Assembly (NCBI GenBank): GCA_943787265.1
Contig: CALSLT010000004.1
Location: forward strand, 372,001-436,000
Direction: 5' to 3'
Length of the DNA: 64,000 nt
DNA from: an uncultured Planctomycetaceae bacterium
GTDB lineage: Bacteria > Planctomycetota > Planctomycetia > Planctomycetales > Planctomycetaceae
The notes under the pieces were generated by a model that worked only from the letters and a program-made list of their open reading frames with translations, did no database searches and had not been told where the DNA came from. Of this stretch, positions 25,795-33,833 are shown piece by piece. The position numbers and the translations under genes were made by a program. Numbering within the stretch: the stretch's first letter is position 1; each line of letters starts with the position of its first letter.

Positions 25795-27162
25795 TCACAC
25801 GAACGGTCGTAACGCGTCACTCATGCACCGAGGCTTCGCGAATTGCATCTGAACGGTTCCCACCAGTCGCTCTTCAAAGGCAGCTTCGCAATACGACAAG
25901 TAGAAGTCCCACAGCCGGATGAAGGTTTCCGGGAATCCCTGCAGACGTACCTGCTCGATCTGCTCGAAGAAGCGTTCACGCCATAACCGTACGGTCTTGC
26001 CATAGTGGGGAGCGAGATCCTCGACGTGCAAAAGCCGCATGTCGGTTGTTCGAGCGACCGAGTCCAGAACTGACTTTGGAGTGATCAGGCAGCCGCCCGG
26101 AAAGATGTATCGCTGAATGAAGTCGACCGATTTCAAGTACGCAGGATATCGTTGCTCGGACATCGTGATCCCCTGAATGGCCATCTGGCCGTCAGGCTTC
26201 AGCAGTGATCCACACTTTGCAAAGAAAGTGTCAAAATATTCGTAGCCGACGGCTTCGATCATTTCGACCGAGACCAGCTTGTCGAACGAGCCGTTGAGAT
26301 CGCGGTAGTCTTCCAGCAGTAGAGTGACTCGATCGGCCAGCCCTTCTTCCGCGACTCGTCGGCAGGCAAAGTCGTGCTGCTCTTTTGAGATCGTCGTTGT
26401 CGTGACCTTGCAGCCGTAATTCCTGGCGGCGTGAATGGCCATGCCGCCCCAGCCCGTTCCGATTTCAACGAGATGGTCAGACTGCTTAAGGTCGAGCTTA
26501 CGGCACAGACGGTCAATCTTGGCGACCTGTGCTTCGTGCAGTGTGCTTTCCGGAGTCTCGAACACACCGCTGGAGTACGTCATCGTTTCGTCAAGGAACA
26601 ACGAGTAGAAGTCGTTGCCCAGGTCGTAGTGAGCGTGGATGTTGCGAGCGCTGCCGTCTTTCGAATTGTTCTGTCGCTCGTGCCACTTGCGGGCCAGTCG
26701 TGTTACCAGTCGAACGATTCCGCGATTGCCAGAATCGGTGATGTCGATGTTGCGGCAGAACATTCTAACAACGTCCGTCGGACTGTCTGATGTCCATTCT
26801 CCGAAGATGAATGACTCGGCGAATCCCAGGCTGCCACCGATCGCGACTCGTCGAAAGAACTCCGGAGAATGAATCTCCATTCTCGCGACCAGATTATTCT
26901 CATCGGCATCGCTGCCGAATCGATGTTCGGTGTCGCCCTCTTTAAGCAGGAGTAGTCCGTCGGAGAGTTTGCTGAATCGATTGAGCACGCCACGCCGCAG
27001 CATTCGCGTCGTCATCTTCGGCTTGCCTGCCTGGGGCAACTCCGGCGCAAACGAGACGTCAATCGATTTCAGATTGGCAATCGTGTCGACGCGCTCGTCC
27101 GAAATTTCGGGCGAAGTCGATCCGGCTGTCTGATCGTCGGCGATCTGATTCGATGATTTCAT
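25795..27162 (-). CDS. Cyclopropane-fatty-acyl-phospholipid synthase-like methyltransferase
   Basis: A 455-residue SAM-dependent enzyme that adds a methyl/methylene group to unsaturated acyl chains in phospholipids. SAM-binding motif I is VEIGTGWGGMAIHAAR, followed by KVTTTTISKEQ; LDETMTYSSGVFE and IQGITMSEQRYPAYLKSVDFIQRYIFPGG are typical of the CFA family. An N-terminal lipid-binding domain (about 60-150) is present. The ATG at 27162 overlaps the stop of the DUF1365 gene (ATGA), indicating translational coupling as the third gene of the operon. A longer upstream frame lacks similarity. The product may be a cyclopropane, methyl-branched or other modified acyl chain; this cannot be settled from sequence. 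Confidence 0.9.
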   Translation of the reverse strand: MKSSNQIADDQTAGSTSPEISDERVDTIANLKSIDVSFAPELPQAGKPKMTTRMLRRGVLNRFSKLSDGLLLLKEGDTEHRFGSDADENNLVARMEIHSPEFFRRVAIGGSLGFAESFIFGEWTSDSPTDVVRMFCRNIDITDSGNRGIVRLVTRLARKWHERQNNSKDGSARNIHAHYDLGNDFYSLFLDETMTYSSGVFETPESTLHEAQVAKIDRLCRKLDLKQSDHLVEIGTGWGGMAIHAARNYGCKVTTTTISKEQHDFACRRVAEEGLADRVTLLLEDYRDLNGSFDKLVSVEMIEAVGYEYFDTFFAKCGSLLKPDGQMAIQGITMSEQRYPAYLKSVDFIQRYIFPGGCLITPKSVLDSVARTTDMRLLHVEDLAPHYGKTVRLWRERFFEQIEQVRLQGFPETFIRLWDFYLSYCEAAFEERLVGTVQMQFAKPRCMSDALRPFV

Positions 27163-28151
27163 GAGCGAACGGTTTCCGTGACTCCTGACAGGTGGCCGGC
27201 CTGTGAGGCATTGTCTTCGCTGGATGAATGAGCAATTCCGGGGTGAGGAACGAACGGGCATTTTTTCCACCAGAGGCGAAGAGCCTGCCAGTAGATTCCC
27301 GCGGCGATCTTTCCCGTCATGAAAGGATGACGAATGAGTGAACCGGCAAGCTGTCCACCGGAAATCGGCCGCCGCTTCAAATGAAGCGTGCAGTCGAACA
27401 GCCGGTTTTCGTCCCGCCAGTTCTCGATATGTACGGTCAACGTTTTTGCGGGAGCGACGATGCTCCAGCGATAGTCCATGTCCATTTCCATGAACGGAGA
27501 GACATGAAAACGTTTGCCATGCCGAAAACGCAAGCGTCTGGCCGCAGATGTCGTTTTTTCAGCGTTTCGATCGACCGTCTGCGGACTGTGGGCTGACTGT
27601 GCGGGCTGATTTGATCGGTCAAGAATATAACAGTGCCGTTCGCTCCACGGCGTGTTGTTGACCTCGGCAACGATCGTCTGCACCTGTTCGTCGTCACGAT
27701 CGAAGCAGTAATAAAAGCTGACCGGATTCATCTTGTAGCCGAAATATCGCGGCTGAGTGAGCAATCGAATCGGACCGTCAGGCCGCTCAAGACCAGCCGC
27801 CTCAACGAGACTCCGCACTGCCGTGTCCAGGGACGGAAGTGGCTTTTCGCTCCGTTCCGGGCGGCGGCCGAAACTTTGTTCTGCCGGAGTCGACCAGTCG
27901 CCCGATTCGAGTGCCTCGGGGATGATGTCTTCGGGGAATGCGAGATGATCTTCGCGGTGAAATCTCGCAACGGCCGACCGGCGAGTTGACCAAAGCCAGC
28001 GGCCAGCAAAAACCTGGTCGAGTTCGCTCAGGTCGAGATACAGCCAGGCCCCTGAATAAGTAAACGCATTCTCGACAGGCGTGAAGCGGCGGTGCCGGAC
28101 TTTGCCGACGTACAGACAGCTCTTCAGAGTTTGAGAATCTACTGTTGCCAA
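27159..28151 (-). CDS. DUF1365 family protein
   Basis: About 330 residues. The pattern begins with SCLYVGKVRHRRFTPVENAFTY and continues with YFGYKMNPVSFYYCFD and FHVSPFMEMDMDYRW, all diagnostic of DUF1365. The function is not established, but the family is nearly always found between an FAD-dependent amine-oxidase-like protein and a CFA-like methyltransferase, as here, so it probably acts on the same lipid. I favour a TTG start at 28151, preceded by GTGGAG, giving a 13-bp overlap with the upstream stop; a longer frame from 28226 would overlap far more. It has no signal peptide, and amphipathic segments near the C terminus may associate with membranes. Confidence 0.85.
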   Translation of the reverse strand: MATVDSQTLKSCLYVGKVRHRRFTPVENAFTYSGAWLYLDLSELDQVFAGRWLWSTRRSAVARFHREDHLAFPEDIIPEALESGDWSTPAEQSFGRRPERSEKPLPSLDTAVRSLVEAAGLERPDGPIRLLTQPRYFGYKMNPVSFYYCFDRDDEQVQTIVAEVNNTPWSERHCYILDRSNQPAQSAHSPQTVDRNAEKTTSAARRLRFRHGKRFHVSPFMEMDMDYRWSIVAPAKTLTVHIENWRDENRLFDCTLHLKRRPISGGQLAGSLIRHPFMTGKIAAGIYWQALRLWWKKCPFVPHPGIAHSSSEDNASQAGHLSGVTETVRS

Positions 28152-29431
28152 GGCGGCTCCACTCCGAGTTGTCGGCACACGGCCAAAGCACTGTTGACGC
28201 CATCTTCGTGGAAGCCGTTGCCCCAATAGGCTCCGCAGAACGACGTTCGATTGTGGTTGATCAGGTCGGCATGTTTCTGCTGAGCGGCTCGTCGTTCCGT
28301 CGTGTAAACAGGGTGGTGATACTCGTACTTCCCAATCACTTTCGCAGGGTCAATCACCGAATCCCGATTAAGCGTCACGCAGTAAGTTCGCTGAGCATTC
28401 AACCGCTGCAGAATGTTCATGTTGTAGGTGACGGTCGCACTTTGACCAGAGACTTCTGCCGATTCCTGCTGACCGTCAGGCCGTGGGCCATCAATGTGGT
28501 AATTCCAGCTCGCCCAGGCACGGCGACGTTGCGGCAGCACGGAATCATCCCAATGAAGCACGGCAGAATTCTTTTGATAAGGGAATTCGTTAAGCACGTT
28601 TTGTTCGGTCATCGTGGCACTATCGCCGAGTATTCTGAGAGCCTGATCACTGTGGCAGGCAAAAATTGCGTGATCAAAACGCTCGTCATCCGATCCTGTT
28701 GCGCGAATCGTGACGCCCGTTTCTTCACGGTCGATTGAGTCGACGGGAGAGTTCAGCCGAATTCGGTCTTCGAACGGAGCGATCAGTTTCTCGACGTAGC
28801 GTTTTGAACCGCCGGAGATAACTCGCCACTGAGGCCGATTTCGAATACTGAGCAGTCCGTGATTCCGGTAGAACTCGACGATAAACCGAACGGGGAACTG
28901 CCCGAACGTCTCGGGCGGGCACGACCAGATTGCCGCTCCCATCGGAATGAGATACAGATCAGAAAACTGCTTCGAGTAGCCTCGCTGAGTGACGTACTCG
29001 TCGACGGTCAGGCTGTCGTGGTCGGCTTCGAGCAACTCCACCGCTTCACGATTAAAACGAAGGATGTCCTGCAGCATCCGATGAAATCGCGGCTTCAACA
29101 GGTTGCTTCGCTGAGCAAACAAGCCATTCAGGTTCGAACCGTTGTATTCGATCCGGCTGCGTTCGCACCGAACGCTGAAGCTCATCTCCGTCGCGAGCGA
29201 GCCAACTCCGAGTCGTTCGAGCATCTGAATGAAATTCGGATACGTCCAGTCGTTGTAGACAATGAATCCCGTATCGATCGCGAGCTGCTCGCCGTCGACG
29301 TCCACATCGATCGTGTGAGTGTGGCCGCCAATATAATCGTTGGCTTCGAAGACGGTGATCTCGTGCGACGGGTGCAGCAGCCACCCGGCAGTCAGGCCAG
29401 AGATTCCGGAACCGATAATGGCGATCTTCAT
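28139..29431 (-). CDS. FAD-dependent amine-oxidase-like / desaturase-type flavoprotein
   Basis: A 430-residue flavoprotein. The N-terminal dinucleotide-binding fold is clear: KIAIIGSGISGLTAGWLL, with the acidic residue in ITVFEANDYIGGHTHTIDV. Downstream are the oxidase-like segments DTGFIVYNDWTYPNF and IFACHSDQALRIL, and a C-terminal FAD-contact region SFCGAYWGNGFHEDGVNSAL. It is of the type found in operons with DUF1365 and CFA-like genes, where it is thought to oxidise or desaturate fatty acyl chains. It is the first gene of the three-gene operon on this strand. The start at 29431 directly precedes the nucleotide-binding motif. Confidence 0.85.
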   Translation of the reverse strand: MKIAIIGSGISGLTAGWLLHPSHEITVFEANDYIGGHTHTIDVDVDGEQLAIDTGFIVYNDWTYPNFIQMLERLGVGSLATEMSFSVRCERSRIEYNGSNLNGLFAQRSNLLKPRFHRMLQDILRFNREAVELLEADHDSLTVDEYVTQRGYSKQFSDLYLIPMGAAIWSCPPETFGQFPVRFIVEFYRNHGLLSIRNRPQWRVISGGSKRYVEKLIAPFEDRIRLNSPVDSIDREETGVTIRATGSDDERFDHAIFACHSDQALRILGDSATMTEQNVLNEFPYQKNSAVLHWDDSVLPQRRRAWASWNYHIDGPRPDGQQESAEVSGQSATVTYNMNILQRLNAQRTYCVTLNRDSVIDPAKVIGKYEYHHPVYTTERRAAQQKHADLINHNRTSFCGAYWGNGFHEDGVNSALAVCRQLGVEPPWQQ

Positions 29432-29828
29432 CCGTGATTTCGCTGTTCGAGGATTCTCATGTGCAAACCTCGTCCAAATCCCTGATTCAGACGGAGCGGA
29501 ATGTTAGCAAAATCACATTCCAGGTTCGCGTCCGGCAGTAGGTCAGGCTCTCCCTGATGAAATTCCCGAGCATGACAGAAGTTTTGAAGCAACCACGAAA
29601 GACACCATCTATACGAAATTATTTTCGTCTGTTTCGAGTATTTCGTGGTTGATAAATGCTCGCCCGAACTCCGTCACACTGAGCCCGACCCACCGAAGTT
29701 GCCTGTGTGCTATTGACAATTTGCCGGAGGGACTGACATCCTCCCCGAGTCAGAAATCGCAAGACAACCTGATCGACGATTCGCGACAGGAATTCACACG
29801 GATGAAGAGACGGGTTCGGAGAGCCACC
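29432..29828. other. Intergenic region, lipid operon / thiolase (divergent)
   Basis: About 400 bp between divergent genes. It contains an imperfect palindrome at 29591-29650 described separately. An open frame extends upstream of the thiolase ATG to a TTG inside the palindrome but has no similarity, so I treat it as non-coding. No clear promoter boxes stand out. Confidence 0.45.
29591..29650. repeat. Imperfect palindrome, AACCACGAAA type
   Basis: Left arm begins aaccacgaaa (29591-29600) and the right arm ends tttcgtggtt (29641-29650), with inner acgaaa / tttcg matches. It resembles the element at 39076-39145 in its ends and in the repeated cacgaa words, so they may belong to one repeat family. 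Confidence 0.5.
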
Positions 29829-30986
29829 ATGAGAAACGCCGTAATCATTGATGCCGTCCGCACCCCGGTCGCCAAAGCAAATTCTGCCGTAGGTAACTTC
29901 CGCGATGTTCGTGCCGACGAACTTTCAGCCGGACTGATGAAGGCTCTGGTCGAACGAACGGGCATCGATCCGCAACTCATCGAGGACATTCGCTGGGGCT
30001 GTGTCCAGCAGCAGGGCGAGCAAGGGTTTGACGTCGCCCGCGTCGCGGCGCTGATGGCTGGCCTGCCGATCGAAACCGGCGGCGTGACACTCAACCGAAA
30101 CTGCGCATCGGGTCTTCAAGCCATCAACGACTGCGCGATGAGCATCGCTGCAAACTGCGAAGACATTCAGATCGCTGGCGGCATCGAGCACATGGGGCAC
30201 ATCCCAGCCTTTAAGGATTACGACCCAGCTCCCAGTTTGTTCGTGCGGCACAGCGAAGCCATCATGAACATGGGGCTGACGGCCGAGTATCTCGCGACGA
30301 AGTATCAGATTTCACGAGAAGCTCAGGACGCATTCGCGGCACGAAGTCAGCAACTCGCGGCGGCCGCTACCGAGAAAGGCGAGTTCGCCAGCGAGATCAT
30401 TCCAACCTGGGGACGTTCGGAATCCGGGCAGAAAGAGCTGATCACAACTGACCAGGGAATTCGTGCCGACACGACAGTTGAAGGACTCGCCAAGCTGCCT
30501 CCTGCGTTCAATCCGGCCGGTGGAAGCGTGACGGCCGGCAGCAGCTCGCAACTCAGCGCCGGTGCGTCCGCACTGCTGATCATGTCCGAAGAGAAAGCGA
30601 ACGAACTCGGTCTGAAACCGATGGCGAGGATCCGAGCAATGGCTGTCGCGGGGGTCGCTCCCGAGGAAATGGGCATCGGCCCGGTGCCCGCAGTTCACAA
30701 AGTTATGAAACGAGCGGGGCTGACTCTCGACCAGATGGACTGCCTGGAAATCAACGAGGCCTTCGCTGTCCAGGTCCTGTCCGTCATGAAGCTCCTCGGA
30801 ATCACCGAAGAAAAAGTGAACACACGAGGCGGAGCAGTTGCCCTCGGCCATCCCCTCGGAGCAAGTGGCGCTCGCATCGCCGTAACCCTGCTTCACCGAA
30901 TGAAAGATTCAGGAGCGAAGTACGGACTGGCAACACTGTGCGTCGGCCAGGGTCAGGGCGTCGCGACGATCTTCGAAAGTGTGTAA
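29829..30986 (+). CDS. Acetyl-CoA acetyltransferase-type thiolase
   Basis: A 385-residue thiolase that condenses or cleaves acyl-CoA via a Cys nucleophile, in fatty acid oxidation or polymer/ketone metabolism. The ATG at 29829 gives the canonical MRNAVIIDAVRTPVAK start. The nucleophile is C92 in LNRNCASGLQAI; NEAFAVQ, the catalytic His in ALGHPLGASGAR, and the second Cys in LATLCVGQGQG are all in place. The residue pattern GGSVTAGSSSQLSAGASALL is also typical. No dehydrogenase or hydratase partner is adjacent, so the pathway direction is unknown. Confidence 0.93.
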   Translation: MRNAVIIDAVRTPVAKANSAVGNFRDVRADELSAGLMKALVERTGIDPQLIEDIRWGCVQQQGEQGFDVARVAALMAGLPIETGGVTLNRNCASGLQAINDCAMSIAANCEDIQIAGGIEHMGHIPAFKDYDPAPSLFVRHSEAIMNMGLTAEYLATKYQISREAQDAFAARSQQLAAAATEKGEFASEIIPTWGRSESGQKELITTDQGIRADTTVEGLAKLPPAFNPAGGSVTAGSSSQLSAGASALLIMSEEKANELGLKPMARIRAMAVAGVAPEEMGIGPVPAVHKVMKRAGLTLDQMDCLEINEAFAVQVLSVMKLLGITEEKVNTRGGAVALGHPLGASGARIAVTLLHRMKDSGAKYGLATLCVGQGQGVATIFESV

Positions 30987-30988
30987 TT

Positions 30989-31396
30989 AGCCACAGAGAT
31001 CACAGAGGGCACCGAGATAATGGGCGATGTACTCACGGAGGCGATTATCGGCGCAGCCATCGAAGTGCATCGTTTACTCGGCCCAGGGCTTCTTGAATCT
31101 ATCTATGAAGAAGCACTTTGCCACGAACTCGAACTGCGAGGTGTCGACGTTCGAAGGCAGGTAGAAGTTGACGTGATTTACAAAGGACTCGCAATTAAGG
31201 GTCAAAAGCTCGATCTGCTCGTAGAAGGCGAAGTCGTGGTTGAATTGAAAGCTGTTTCAAAACTGCCGGAAGTAGCCACCGCTCAAACACTGTCTTATCT
31301 GAAAGCAACTGGCCTGAAACGGGCTATGCTTCTCAACTTTGGCGAGCAACGTCTCGTCGACGGCATCAAACGAATCTCTCTGTGAACTTTGTGGCT
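30989..31396. mobile_element. GxxExxY gene framed by 19-bp inverted repeats
   Basis: The left repeat at 30989-31007 and the right repeat at 31378-31396 are inverted copies, 17 of 19 positions matching (agccacagag-atc-acagag versus its complement). They enclose one complete gene. The left copy begins 3 bp after the thiolase stop, and the stop codon of the GxxExxY gene lies inside the right copy. This structure looks like a small mobile or repeat-bounded unit; no transposase is present. Confidence 0.6.
31020..31385 (+). CDS. GxxExxY family protein (PD-(D/E)XK nuclease-like)
   Basis: A 121-residue protein. AAIEVHRLLGPGLLESIYEEAL carries the name-giving Gly-x-x-Glu-x-x-Tyr motif at about residues 22-29. 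The nuclease-like core follows: KLDLLVEGEVVVELKA, with the D and E-x-K arrangement of the PD-(D/E)XK fold. The rest ends in GLKRAMLLNFGEQRLVDGIKRI. Function is unproven; the family is widespread in planctomycetes and other phyla and often lies between repeats. The start ATG is 34 bp after the thiolase stop. Its last codons and stop are encoded in the right inverted repeat. Confidence 0.85.
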   Translation: MGDVLTEAIIGAAIEVHRLLGPGLLESIYEEALCHELELRGVDVRRQVEVDVIYKGLAIKGQKLDLLVEGEVVVELKAVSKLPEVATAQTLSYLKATGLKRAMLLNFGEQRLVDGIKRISL

Positions 31397-31436
31397 GAAA
31401 CTCTTTCCACTGTCGATGCGAGGTTCGGAGCCCATC

Positions 31437-32393
31437 ATGACGGAAGCTCGGCTTGGCTTACCCAATTTGGGATTTGGTGTCGGATTGCGCACGACCCATT
31501 ACCCGCACATTCTGAAACACAAGCCAGACGTCGACTGGTTCGAAATCATCTCGGAAAACTACATGGATTCCGGCGGCCGGCCGCGGCAAGTGCTGGAACA
31601 GATTGTCGAGCAATACAAAGTCGTCATGCACGGTGTGTCGCTTTCGATTGGCTCGACCGATCCGCTCAACTTTGAATACCTCGGCAAGCTCAAGACGCTG
31701 GCGGAATGGACCAATGCCGCCTGGATCTCAGATCACGTTTGCTGGACCGGAGTCAACGGACTGAATGGTCACGATCTGTTGCCGCTTCCGTACAACGAAG
31801 AAACTCTGCGGCACGTTGTGAGCCGGATTAAGACGGCGCAGGATTTTCTCGAACGGCCGCTCGTCCTGGAAAATCCCAGCACCTACGTCACGTTCACCGA
31901 TTCGACCATGTCCGAATGGGACTTTGTGACTCGCATGGCAGAAGAGTCGGACTGCGGGCTGCTGCTCGACGTAAACAATGTCTACGTGAGCTGCTTCAAT
32001 CACGATCTCGATCCGGAAGATTTCATCCGATCGCTGCCGCATGAACGGATCGTTCAGTTTCACCTCGCCGGACACACCGACTGCGGAACGCACATCATCG
32101 ACACGCATGACAATTTTGTTGTCGACAAAGTCTGGGAGCTGTACCAACTGGCTCACAAGCTGACTGGTGGAGTATCAACGCTGCTCGAATGGGACGCTCA
32201 AATCCCCGACTTCGACGTCGTGCATGGCGAAGTTTTGAAAGCGCGGGATTTAATTCAAGATGGCAGCGTGACACTCGATACACAATCCCGCGCCGATGCC
32301 GACTCGGTAGCTTCTGATGATCCTGCGCAAGGACCGCGAAGATCGGCGACAGTTCCACAGCCAGCGGTCTTCGTTGCGGCCGAGGTCGAGTGA
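31437..32393 (+). CDS. DUF692 / multinuclear non-heme iron oxidase (MbnB-type)
   Basis: A 318-residue TIM-barrel enzyme of the DUF692 (MNIO) family, whose studied members modify ribosomal peptides, for example turning Cys into oxazolone/thioamide or related groups. Conserved metal-binding regions are visible in order: GVGLRTTHY, WFEIISENYMD, MHGVSLSIG, WISDHVCW, LVLENPSTYV, LLLDVNNVYVS, IVQFHLAGH and LLEWDAQIPD. I start at ATG 31437, which gives the usual LGLPNLGFGVGLR N terminus. It is followed directly by a DUF2063 gene, the usual partner. No precursor peptide gene can be seen upstream; instead a repeat-bounded GxxExxY gene lies there. The C-terminal tail (about 290-318) is low in complexity. 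Confidence 0.88.
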   Translation: MTEARLGLPNLGFGVGLRTTHYPHILKHKPDVDWFEIISENYMDSGGRPRQVLEQIVEQYKVVMHGVSLSIGSTDPLNFEYLGKLKTLAEWTNAAWISDHVCWTGVNGLNGHDLLPLPYNEETLRHVVSRIKTAQDFLERPLVLENPSTYVTFTDSTMSEWDFVTRMAEESDCGLLLDVNNVYVSCFNHDLDPEDFIRSLPHERIVQFHLAGHTDCGTHIIDTHDNFVVDKVWELYQLAHKLTGGVSTLLEWDAQIPDFDVVHGEVLKARDLIQDGSVTLDTQSRADADSVASDDPAQGPRRSATVPQPAVFVAAEVE

Positions 32394-33275
32394 ATGACCA
32401 AACAACGATCTCTGCAGAGTCTGCAACGCTGGGTTCAGGAAGTGATCACCCACCCCGATGGCATCGCGGCGGGTATCGAGTCTCCAACTGCGAAACAGCA
32501 GATCGACATCGACGTCGCGAATATCGAGCAGGTCGTCGAACCTTCCAGCCGGCTGGGCAGCAGAGAGCGACTGGCGGTTTACGGGAATGCCTACTTCGCC
32601 CGGCTTGTCGAATGTCTCGGTGAGGAATTTCCGGCAACACGTTTTGCACTTGGTGAGGAAACTTTCGAAAGTTTTACCTTTGGCTACGTTAATGATTCGC
32701 CTTCGTCGAGTTATTCGCTCGGTTGCCTCGGCGAACGGTTCGCTCAATACCTGACTGACACTCGTCCATCCGACGTTCCGAAACCTGGCTGGCCGGATTT
32801 TTTGATCGACCTCGCCAAAGTGGAGCGAACGTACGCCGAAGTTTTCGATGGGCCAGGACCTGAGAATCTCGACACGCTGAAGCCCGAAGATCTGCAGGTG
32901 ATCCCGCCTGAGCGAGTCAGCGAGATTCGGTTTGTCCCCGTGCCGTCTCTGCGACTGATGGAAGCAGCGTTCCCGGTTCACGAGTACGTGACGGCCGTCC
33001 GCCGCGATCGGGCTCCCGAGATTCCGATGCCGGCTGAAACGCTGCTCGTCATCACGCGACGAGAATTTGTGGTCCGTCGCGGAACCGTTTCGCGAGCTGA
33101 GTTTCAGCTCCTGCGAGCAATCATCGACGGCAACTCGCTCGGGCAGGCCATCGAACTGGCGGCTGAAGTAATGCCTGCCGGATCCGACGACGAGTTCGCT
33201 GCAAACCTGTCGGAATGGTTTCAGCACTGGGCGTCCGCAGGATGGTTCCTGAGAGTTGAACTGTCGGACTCGTAA
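32394..33275 (+). CDS. DUF2063 family protein, MNIO partner (MbnC/HvfC type)
   Basis: A 293-residue protein. The N-terminal helical DUF2063 domain (about 5-105) is recognisable from LQRWVQEVITHPDG, LAVYGNAYFARLVECLGEEFP and SYSLGCLGERFAQYL. It resembles the partner proteins that recognise the leader of the precursor for DUF692 enzymes. The C-terminal half (about 150-290) contains a second partner-type domain. The ATG follows the DUF692 stop directly (tgaatg), so the pair is co-translated. It ends 3 bp before the convergent small gene. No signal peptide is present; it is expected to act in the cytoplasm with DUF692. Confidence 0.82.
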   Translation: MTKQRSLQSLQRWVQEVITHPDGIAAGIESPTAKQQIDIDVANIEQVVEPSSRLGSRERLAVYGNAYFARLVECLGEEFPATRFALGEETFESFTFGYVNDSPSSSYSLGCLGERFAQYLTDTRPSDVPKPGWPDFLIDLAKVERTYAEVFDGPGPENLDTLKPEDLQVIPPERVSEIRFVPVPSLRLMEAAFPVHEYVTAVRRDRAPEIPMPAETLLVITRREFVVRRGTVSRAEFQLLRAIIDGNSLGQAIELAAEVMPAGSDDEFAANLSEWFQHWASAGWFLRVELSDS

Positions 33276-33278
33276 GCT

Positions 33279-33707
33279 TCACTCGCCGAGCAGCTCATGC
33301 ATTCGACTGACGACTGCATCCGAAGCCGGGTACACCAACCGAACTCCGTTCCCGATTCGTGCTGGCGTGATTTCCCAGCCGGTGGCATTTCGCCGCAGCG
33401 GGATGAAGAAGTCACCAGGCTTCGAGACTGCTTCAGGAAAGGCAACGTCGAGCGGCCCGGGCTCGAGATCGCCTCGCCAGACATGATCGACATGAACGCT
33501 GCCTTTGACGTCAACGGTCGCTCGCACAAAAGCGTGGGATTCGGCAAGCTGTCGGATATTCACGTTCGTCGGATCGGACGTCGCGATCAGCCAGCCCAGC
33601 AGCGAGTACCACGACAGGCCGGCAACAAGTGCGACTCTCAACAGTGGCAAACCGGAACGCACGTTGTGCGGTGATTGTGGCGTTGCGTGAACGTTGTCTT
33701 GTTTCAT
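33279..33707 (-). CDS. Hypothetical membrane-anchored protein
   Basis: About 142 residues starting at ATG 33707. One membrane segment (LPLLRVALVAGLSWYSLLGWLIA, about residues 20-43) is followed by a soluble domain of mixed beta character (FVRATVDVKGSVHVDHVWRG, about 60-140). I recognise no family. The gene faces the DUF692/DUF2063 pair, with stop codons 3 bp apart, so it is not in their operon. The short exported domain could be periplasmic. A large palindrome lies just upstream of the start. Confidence 0.5.
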   Translation of the reverse strand: MKQDNVHATPQSPHNVRSGLPLLRVALVAGLSWYSLLGWLIATSDPTNVNIRQLAESHAFVRATVDVKGSVHVDHVWRGDLEPGPLDVAFPEAVSKPGDFFIPLRRNATGWEITPARIGNGVRLVYPASDAVVSRMHELLGE

Positions 33708-33751
33708 AAATGGATCGTCGAAGTCAAAATCTGGATCAGAGGACGTGAGCC

Positions 33752-33833
33752 GTAGGGTATGACAAGCGCAGCGCAGGCATACCAGTCCGGGCAAAACGAT
33801 GGTCTGCCTGCGCTGCGCTTGTCAATACCCTAC
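33752..33833. repeat. Near-perfect 82-bp palindrome (hairpin)
   Basis: Left arm 33752-33779 (gtagggtatgacaagcgcag and on) and right arm 33805-33833 are inverted copies with only one 1-nt insertion in about 28 bp, separated by 25 nt. It would form a strong hairpin in either RNA strand. Its right arm contains the TAG stop codon of the PPC-domain gene. The arms begin gtagggt and end ataccctac, like other short palindromes in this window. Confidence 0.8.

Noticed and set aside
29649..29828. Upstream extension of the thiolase to a TTG start
   Set aside because: The extra 60 residues have no thiolase similarity and begin in a palindrome; the ATG at 29829 gives the canonical start.
32250..33227. 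325-codon minus-strand ORF across the DUF2063 gene
   Set aside because: Antisense shadow of the DUF692/DUF2063 pair; Arg/Asp-rich with no family features.
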